From an uncultured Rubrobacteraceae bacterium (lineage in GTDB: Bacteria > Actinomycetota > Rubrobacteria > Rubrobacterales > Rubrobacteraceae), in NCBI GenBank assembly GCA_902806065.1, contig CADCVE010000025.1:1-45115 (forward strand): a DNA stretch of 45,115 nucleotides. Reading direction: 5' to 3'. Both the position numbers and the translations under genes were made by a program. Under the pieces are notes generated by a model, which worked only from the letters and a program-made list of their open reading frames with translations, was not told the DNA's origin and ran no database searches. Shown piece after piece: positions 40,733 to 45,115 of the stretch. The first letter of the stretch is position 1, and each line of letters opens with the position of its first letter.

Positions 40733-41071
40733 GTGAAGTGCGACCTTGCCTGGCACCTAGGCGTTCAAGAACAAAGAATGGAGAGGAGCGAGAACCGAGC
40801 GTTTCTTTGGAGAACGCTACGAAGAAAGATGAAGCTCGATAGCCAACAGGAACAGCTGTTTGCCTCGGTCATAGGTATGGACCCCCTGCTCGACGGCTTC
40901 TCCGGCGTGCTTGTCGAGATCTATCGTGAGAGGGATCCTTCGGGTGGGTTCCGTTACGTGCTCCTTGAGACCGCCTGCATTAGCGGAAACCAGCTCCTTA
41001 AGTTCTCCTCGAAGGACAGGGAGCTGGTCTTTGCTGCCCTCGCCCGAGAGCTAGACGCTTCTCTTCGGTAA
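40733..41071 (+). CDS. Hypothetical protein after recA
   Basis: A protein of about 112 aa with no recognised domain. The N-terminal third is basic (FLWRTLRRKMKLDS). The rest (FSGVLVEIYRERDPSGGFRYVLLETACISGNQLLKFSSKDRELVFAAL) looks like a compact mixed alpha/beta fold. The GTG at 40733 has GGGAGGG upstream; a shorter form from an ATG at 40829 is possible. It is 20 bp behind recA and so may be co-transcribed. It does not resemble RecX. Confidence 0.55.
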   Translation: MKCDLAWHLGVQEQRMERSENRAFLWRTLRRKMKLDSQQEQLFASVIGMDPLLDGFSGVLVEIYRERDPSGGFRYVLLETACISGNQLLKFSSKDRELVFAALARELDASLR

Positions 41072-41091
41072 ATGCGTCCTGTCGATTCTTT

Positions 41092-41118
41092 CGCCGCAAC
41101 CTCTCCTCCAGTGCGGCG
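41092..41118 (+). terminator. Weak hairpin after the recA-linked gene
   Basis: CGCCGC (41092-41097) pairs with GCGGCG (41113-41118) across a 15-base loop, 21 bases after the stop codon. There is no T-run. Confidence 0.3.
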
Positions 41119-41223
41119 GAATGTCTGCATTCCCTAGATGCCGCCCATAGTCGCCGGTGCCGGTGTTTGTGACTCGCGTGATATCTTCACACGCACGTTT
41201 TCCTGGCGGTAAAGGAGAGATCA

Positions 41224-42195
41224 GTGGTTGTTATAACTGCACTGACCGAGGCACTTGGTCTGGAGCACCCGATCGTCCTGGCCCCCATGGGGAGCGTCTC
41301 CGGCGGTCGCTTGGCAGCGGCCGTTTCCAACGCTGGCGGACTGGGACTGGTCGGCGGCGGTTACGGCGATCATGCTTGGTTGCGTGACGAATTATCCGTC
41401 GCCAAGGCCGAAACAGCGCGTCCTTGGGGGGTAGGACTGATCACTTGGGCCACTACCCCCGAGACTGTGCAGCTCGCCCTGAGTTACGAGCCTCATGCGT
41501 TGATGCTGTCGTTCGGCGATCCGCGACCTTATGTACCCGCCATAAAGGAGGTGGGATGTAAGCTAATCTGCCAGGTCCAGGATCTGGCAGGCGCACGTGC
41601 GGCCAAGGCGGCCGGCGCCGACGTCATCGTGGCTCAAGGAACGGAGGCCGGTGGACACGGTGCCACGCGTGCCACGCTACCGTTGGTGCCCGCATTGGTA
41701 GATGCGGTGGCGCCTATGCCGGTCCTAGCCGCCGGAGGCATAGCCGACGGGCGAGGTCTAGCCGCGGCGCTGATGCTGGGCGCTCAAGGGGTGTTGATGG
41801 GTACCCGCTTCTATGCGGCCACGGAGTCCTTAGGCCACGGGTGGGCTAAGGAGCGCATCGTAGTAGCCGAAGGCGGCCAAACCCAAAGGACGCGGGTTTT
41901 CGATGTGGTGCGCGGGTACGAGTGGCCGGAAGACTACACTGGGCGCGCCCTACGCAACCCGTTCCTAGAACGCTGGGATGGCAGGGAGAATGATTTGACC
42001 GCGGCGCTGGATACAGAGGGTCGTGCCTTCCAAGAGGCGGAAAGGGAGGGAGATTTCGATACAGCGATGGTCTGGGCCGGGGAAGCGGTGGATCTGATCG
42101 CAGAGGTGGCAGACGCTGGCGAACTGGTACGAAGCATCGGTAAAGAAGCCGAATCGAACCTGCGGCAAGCTAGTAGGTTTGTGCGATCCGACTAG
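41224..42195 (+). CDS. Nitronate monooxygenase (2-nitropropane dioxygenase family)
   Basis: A 323-aa FMN-dependent TIM-barrel enzyme. It has the N-terminal HPIVLAPMGSVSGG, AGADVIVAQGTEAGGHG (FMN phosphate site), VLAAGGIADGRGLAAALMLGAQGVLMGTRF, and a variable C-terminal part. Family members oxidise alkyl nitronates such as propionate 3-nitronate; some are enoyl reductases, so the substrate is not certain. The GTG at 41224 has AAAGGAGAG before it. It appears to be a single gene. Confidence 0.9.
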   Translation: MVVITALTEALGLEHPIVLAPMGSVSGGRLAAAVSNAGGLGLVGGGYGDHAWLRDELSVAKAETARPWGVGLITWATTPETVQLALSYEPHALMLSFGDPRPYVPAIKEVGCKLICQVQDLAGARAAKAAGADVIVAQGTEAGGHGATRATLPLVPALVDAVAPMPVLAAGGIADGRGLAAALMLGAQGVLMGTRFYAATESLGHGWAKERIVVAEGGQTQRTRVFDVVRGYEWPEDYTGRALRNPFLERWDGRENDLTAALDTEGRAFQEAEREGDFDTAMVWAGEAVDLIAEVADAGELVRSIGKEAESNLRQASRFVRSD

Positions 42196-42221
42196 CCATA
42201 CGTTCTTCCCGCCGCAACCTC

Positions 42222-42329
42222 CTACATATCGTCCCCGTTACTACAATCGATTATCGCCGTTTCAGCTAGCAGAGCCGCCATCGCCACGAGCATCATTCCC
42301 GCAACCACAAATGCGAAAGCTCTCTTCAT
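42222..42329 (-). CDS. Small secreted peptide or truncated exported protein
   Basis: A 35-codon frame that opens MKRAFAFVVAGMMLVAMAAL is a textbook signal peptide, followed by AETAIIDCSNGDDM and a TAG. GAAGGAG stands 5 bases before the ATG, one of the best ribosome sites nearby. The tail CSNGDD resembles the beginning of secreted RTX/calcium-binding proteins, which would continue after this point. It may therefore be a real short peptide or a gene cut off after its signal sequence. Confidence 0.5.
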   Translation of the reverse strand: MKRAFAFVVAGMMLVAMAALLAETAIIDCSNGDDM

Positions 42330-42448
42330 CTTCTCTCCTTCTTCGTCGTTCCTTTCACCTTTGTATCTTCACAGGGTGCGGAACGGACGTATATACGTTA
42401 CTTAAGGTATTTCCTCGCCTTCTTCGATTCCTACTGCCGGTAGTATCG

Positions 42449-42640
42449 CTAGAAGGCCCTCGCCAAGGCGATTACCAAAGCACCGATGGTGTAAAGGGAA
42501 CCTACGACCAACCCAGCGAACCTCAGCCGAGGACTCCGACGGGTGATGGCCAGAGCGTAGAGGAGCGCAACGAGGAACGCCGGCCAGAGAGAGAGGGGCG
42601 AGACCCGCCTCGGGGAACCCTCGACGGAGAGGAGCGCCAC
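42449..42640 (-). CDS. Small membrane protein, 5' end uncertain
   Basis: From a GTG at 42640 the frame encodes 63 aa with two strongly hydrophobic stretches (LWPAFLVALLYALAIT and LVVGSLYTIGALVIALARAF). The same frame is open upstream to beyond 42830 without a standard start, and includes another hydrophobic helix (SVAAAALAGVSILV) and FLFTATFSTLVALL. A four-helix membrane protein with a lost start, or a non-standard start, is likely. No family is recognised. It lies downstream of the ThDP enzyme gene on the same strand. Confidence 0.45.
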   Translation of the reverse strand: MALLSVEGSPRRVSPLSLWPAFLVALLYALAITRRSPRLRFAGLVVGSLYTIGALVIALARAF

Positions 42641-42828
42641 GAGTGTGGAGAAGGTGGCGGTGAAGAGGAACTCGTTGCGGGAGCATGCGCCTTGAACCGA
42701 AGCCCTGCGTGGGTGAACATTTGGGCTTCCTCTAGCTTCGCTACTACTGGCCCGGTGAACCAGGATGGAGACTCCGGCCAGGGCCGCGGCAGCGACCGAG
42801 CCTCCATCATCAGAGTGGGGTGAATCTG

Positions 42829-44373
42829 CTACAGCAGGAGGTCGATCAGATAGGGGCCTTGCGAGCTTAGTCCGGTGGCAAGGAGGCGGTTGAACTCTTC
42901 CATCGTCTCAGCTCGTCCTGCCTCCACGCCCATGCCACGAGCGATAAATACCCAGTCGAGTGCCGGCCGGTCGAGCTCCATCATGTCATCAGCCTTGCGT
43001 CCGGTGCTGCCAGCGCCGACGTTCGCCAACTCCCCCTTGAGGATGGCGTAGGACCGGTTGTCGAGAATAATGGTGGTGACGTCGAGTCCTTCACGCGCCT
43101 GCGTCCACAGAGCTTGCACCGTGTACATCGCGCTGCCATCTGCTTGCAAACAGACCACCTTCCGATCCGGGCAAGCGATTGCTGCCCCCGTAGCGAGTGG
43201 CAAACCGATGCCGATCGCGCCGCCAGTGAGTTGTAGATAATCGTGTGGGGCTGCGCCTTGCGTACCCGATATGAACCCTGAAGCGGCGGTGAGGGCCTCC
43301 TCGACAACGATCGCGTTCTCTGGTAGCTGCGCCCCGACCACGGCGGCGGCTGCGCCGGACGTGACCTTGTCGGCGGTAGCGAGCGGTGTCTCACGGGTCT
43401 GTACCGGTACCGCTGTGCCGCGTGCATTAAGTTCTTCGGCAAGCGCCTCCAAGGCCTGGGTGACGTCCTCTTCGGGTGTAGCGAGCGTGCGGACCGCGCA
43501 GTCCGGCGGGCTCAGCTCGCTCGGCTTGTCAGGATAAGCAAAGAAGGCCACTGGGGCCTTCGATCCCACCAGTAAGAGGTGGCGTGCGTCGGCCAGGGCC
43601 GAGAGCGCTTCATCCACAGGGTAGGGGAGGAACTCGACAGCGACCCGGCCTGCCCCGCGCTCCACCCGGGAATTGTGAGTCTGGGCGAGGAGCCGCGCGC
43701 CCGTGCTTGCGGCGATCCGGCCGGCGAGCGTTAGTCCGGGCTCTCGCAGAGCAGGGCCGCTAAGGAACAGTACCGTAGGCTCGCCGGATCGTAGGAGCCG
43801 CGCGGCCTCAGCGACTTTATCAGGCGAAACCGCAGCACGCTTCTCGACGGATGGCAGCGGAGCTGGTCCGTCGCCCTCCTTCCAAGAGGTGTCAGCGGGG
43901 AGTATCAACGTCGCGATCCGCCCCGGTGGCGTCATCGCCGCGGCTATGGCTGCCGCACCGTCGCGTGCGACCGAACGGCTGTTGGCCGAAGTCAGAACCC
44001 AGTCTGAGAAAGGGCGTGCCACACCCTCGACATCGGAGGTTAGCGGCGCATCGTACCGCTTGTGGTAGGTGGCGTGGTCACCGACGATGTTAACCATCGG
44101 TATGTTGGCGCGCCGCGCGTTATGCAAGTTGGCGAGCCCGTTAGCGAGGCCGGGACCGAGATGCAGCAGAGTGGAGGCGGGCTTGTCCGCCATCCGCGCG
44201 TACCCGTCGGCCGCGCCGGTCACCACGCCCTCGAACAGTCCGAGCACGCAGCGCACTCCCCCGACTCGGTCGAGCGCCGCGACGAAGTGCATCTCGGAGG
44301 TGCCGGGATTAGCAAAGCAGACCTCCACCCCGGCCCCGGTCAAGGTCCTGATCAGACTTTCTGCCCCGTTCAT
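42829..44373 (-). CDS. Thiamine-diphosphate enzyme (acetolactate synthase / benzoylformate decarboxylase-like)
   Basis: A 514-aa ThDP-dependent enzyme. The N-terminal Pyr domain has FANPGTSEMHFVAALD and the catalytic Glu in LGLFEGVVTGAADGYARM. There is a central domain (about 190-320), and a C-terminal PP domain with LQADGSAMYTVQALWTQARE and LDNRSYAILKGEL, which binds the Mg-diphosphate. It is smaller than true AHAS large subunits, and no small subunit lies next to it, so a decarboxylase or carboligase for a 2-oxo acid is more likely. The ATG at 44373 overlaps a short upstream frame as ATGA. Confidence 0.87.
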   Translation of the reverse strand: MNGAESLIRTLTGAGVEVCFANPGTSEMHFVAALDRVGGVRCVLGLFEGVVTGAADGYARMADKPASTLLHLGPGLANGLANLHNARRANIPMVNIVGDHATYHKRYDAPLTSDVEGVARPFSDWVLTSANSRSVARDGAAAIAAAMTPPGRIATLILPADTSWKEGDGPAPLPSVEKRAAVSPDKVAEAARLLRSGEPTVLFLSGPALREPGLTLAGRIAASTGARLLAQTHNSRVERGAGRVAVEFLPYPVDEALSALADARHLLLVGSKAPVAFFAYPDKPSELSPPDCAVRTLATPEEDVTQALEALAEELNARGTAVPVQTRETPLATADKVTSGAAAAVVGAQLPENAIVVEEALTAASGFISGTQGAAPHDYLQLTGGAIGIGLPLATGAAIACPDRKVVCLQADGSAMYTVQALWTQAREGLDVTTIILDNRSYAILKGELANVGAGSTGRKADDMMELDRPALDWVFIARGMGVEAGRAETMEEFNRLLATGLSSQGPYLIDLLL

Positions 44374-44441
44374 CCGCTCGTTCGTCCCGTAACGCGCCGG
44401 TGTTCACCTAGGTATTTGTTACTTATCTCGACGTAGTACAT
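44370..44441 (-). CDS. Possible 23-codon leader peptide of the ThDP enzyme
   Basis: An ATG at 44441 opens a frame (MYYVEISNKYLGEHRRVTG) that stops at TGA 44370-44372, inside the ATGA that begins the ThDP enzyme. The 4-base overlap suggests translational coupling, but there is no ribosome site before this ATG and no recognisable sequence, so it may be chance. Confidence 0.25.
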   Translation of the reverse strand: MYYVEISNKYLGEHRRVTGRTSG

Positions 44442-44671
44442 CCGGCTCGCCAAGCCAACATCCTCCCCACAGCTTCGTAGGTCCTGCGACTACTATAGCA
44501 AGGGTGCGCCGCTCCCGATATCTGCATATCGGTACGGCCATTCGGGGAGGTTGACTAGCATGAGAATCGTAGGAGTATCTAACAGGACACGCGTATAGGA
44601 GCATGTGAAGAAACGCGTTGATCGAGCCGATCCTTACGCCCGAGCTGGCCAAGGATGCTCGACCCCGAGAC

Positions 44672-44691
44672 TTACCCCCGGTACCTCCGGG
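44672..44691 (-). repeat. 20-bp repeat, inverted copy
   Basis: TTACCCCCGGTACCTCCGGG is the reverse complement of the repeat unit found twice downstream, with two differences from the copy at 44714. Confidence 0.65.
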
Positions 44692-44713
44692 CTGCGAGTG
44701 CAGTCGGTCATCC

Positions 44714-44733
44714 ACCGGGGGTACCGGGGGTAA
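44714..44733 (+). repeat. 20-bp repeat, direct copy 1
   Basis: ACCGGGGGTACCGGGGGTAA. It can pair with the inverted copy at 44672 into a nearly perfect 20-bp stem with a loop of about 22 bases. Confidence 0.7.
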
Positions 44734-44757
44734 AAGTAGCGTTACGAGTTCACCTTC

Positions 44758-44777
44758 ACCGGGAGTACCGGGGGTAA
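44758..44777 (+). repeat. 20-bp repeat, direct copy 2
   Basis: ACCGGGAGTACCGGGGGTAA differs in one base from copy 1 and starts 44 bp after it, that is, about four helical turns away. Confidence 0.7.
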
Positions 44778-44894
44778 ATCTAGACTGGTGAGCAGGCCCA
44801 GTCAGAAGGGCAAGTAGGAGAACGCCGCTAAAACATACGGGCCGAGTTGGCGTGGGTAGGTAGAATCCTCAAATTAAACGTTAGGGAGAACACT

Positions 44895-45115
44895 ATGGAT
44901 AACATCCAGCGAGAAGCCGAAGTGCAAGAGCACCTCTTCGAGGACTACGGCAGCATCCCAAACAACCCGTCGCTGCCACTCCTCGTCTATCCGCAGGTGC
45001 TCGGTGAATCCGAGCGTTACCCCTCTCGGTGCAAGGAGTTGCTCGCCGGAAATGGCTGGGGTGGCGCATGGGTGAACGGCGTCTTCTCCTACCACCACTA
45101 CCACTCGAACGCCCA
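44895..45115 (+). CDS. YjlB-like cupin protein (5' part, cut by window end)
   Basis: From the ATG at 44895, with GGGAGAA just before it, a frame runs to the end of the window without a stop (73 full codons). IPNNPSLPLLVYPQVL and NGWGGAWVNGVFSYHHYHSNA are characteristic of the YjlB family of cupins; the histidines in YHHYHS are metal-ligand candidates. The function of the family is not established. The repeat cluster at 44672-44777 lies in its upstream region. Confidence 0.8.
   Translation, partial: MDNIQREAEVQEHLFEDYGSIPNNPSLPLLVYPQVLGESERYPSRCKELLAGNGWGGAWVNGVFSYHHYHSNA

Larger units (their letters stand above)
44442..44894. other. Intergenic region with repeat cluster
   Basis: About 450 bases without an intact gene. 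Apart from the three 20-bp repeats, a short frame at 44560 (MRIVGVSNRTRV, then TAG) looks like the first codons of a lost gene. Confidence 0.4.

Noticed and set aside
42179-42823. 214-codon plus-strand frame after the nitronate monooxygenase
   Set aside because: Proline/arginine-rich nonsense composition with no ribosome site; it overlaps two better-supported minus-strand small genes.
44418-44441. Possible missing 5' end of kptA (frame ending SNKYLGEH), which would place the other att site of the recombinase element here
   Set aside because: It shares only AAATAC and the residues KYL with the kptA junction at 32590. The residues before KYL do not fit the family consensus, and intact chromosomal genes such as recA lie between.

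Overview
The window is high-GC bacterial DNA with actinobacterial features: GTG and TTG starts, frequent AGG codons, a CGNR zinc-finger regulator, an F420-type nitroreductase, and cydDC beside cydAB. The overall gene style resembles Rubrobacter, but that is an inference from protein character and no database was searched. Most of the window is ordinary chromosome, with two recombination-prone stretches (about 2.0-4.2 kb and 32-38 kb).

Layout, left part. 0.1-2 kb holds a sulfite-oxidase-like molybdenum protein and glyoxalase I. A tRNA-Thr(CGU) at 2044 has a 31-bp piece of itself repeated at 4060, bracketing a lone lipoprotein sulfatase; this looks like a small integrated island. Next come a three-PAS GGDEF-EAL protein, decayed IS110 and VapC fragments, and aconitase with a roughly 70-residue acidic insert. 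A short operon follows (2-hydroxyacid dehydrogenase, cyclophilin-like protein, SDR), then a universal stress protein, a rhodanese, a CDGSH protein and a MarR regulator with two near-identical operators, a CGNR regulator, a VOC protein and a PNPOx-family protein.

Middle part. 16.7-21.7 kb (minus strand) is a YnjBCD-like ABC importer preceded by a nucleoside hydrolase. 22.4-29.1 kb is a cytochrome bd cluster: cydD-cydC on the plus strand facing cydA-cydB and a third, unnamed membrane gene that starts at the base after the cydB stop codon. A membrane-anchored phospholipase-D protein and an AI-2E-type transporter follow.

Right part. A large serine recombinase with an XRE repressor sits against the 5' end of kptA, whose first codons appear to have been cut off. 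Behind it lie broken, phage-like small genes. 36-38 kb holds an alpha/beta hydrolase, a truncated cupin, a transposase scrap and other gene remains. The rest is a divergent nitroreductase/TetR pair with clear operators, recA with an unusual inverted repeat upstream, a nitronate monooxygenase, two small minus-strand ORFs, a ThDP enzyme, a 20-bp repeat cluster, and the start of a YjlB-like cupin cut by the window end.

Themes: several genes appear to start at non-standard codons (CTG, ATA, ATC/ACG) behind good Shine-Dalgarno sites. Three regulator genes or promoters carry palindromes that suggest specific operators. No CRISPR array, rRNA or intact insertion sequence was seen.
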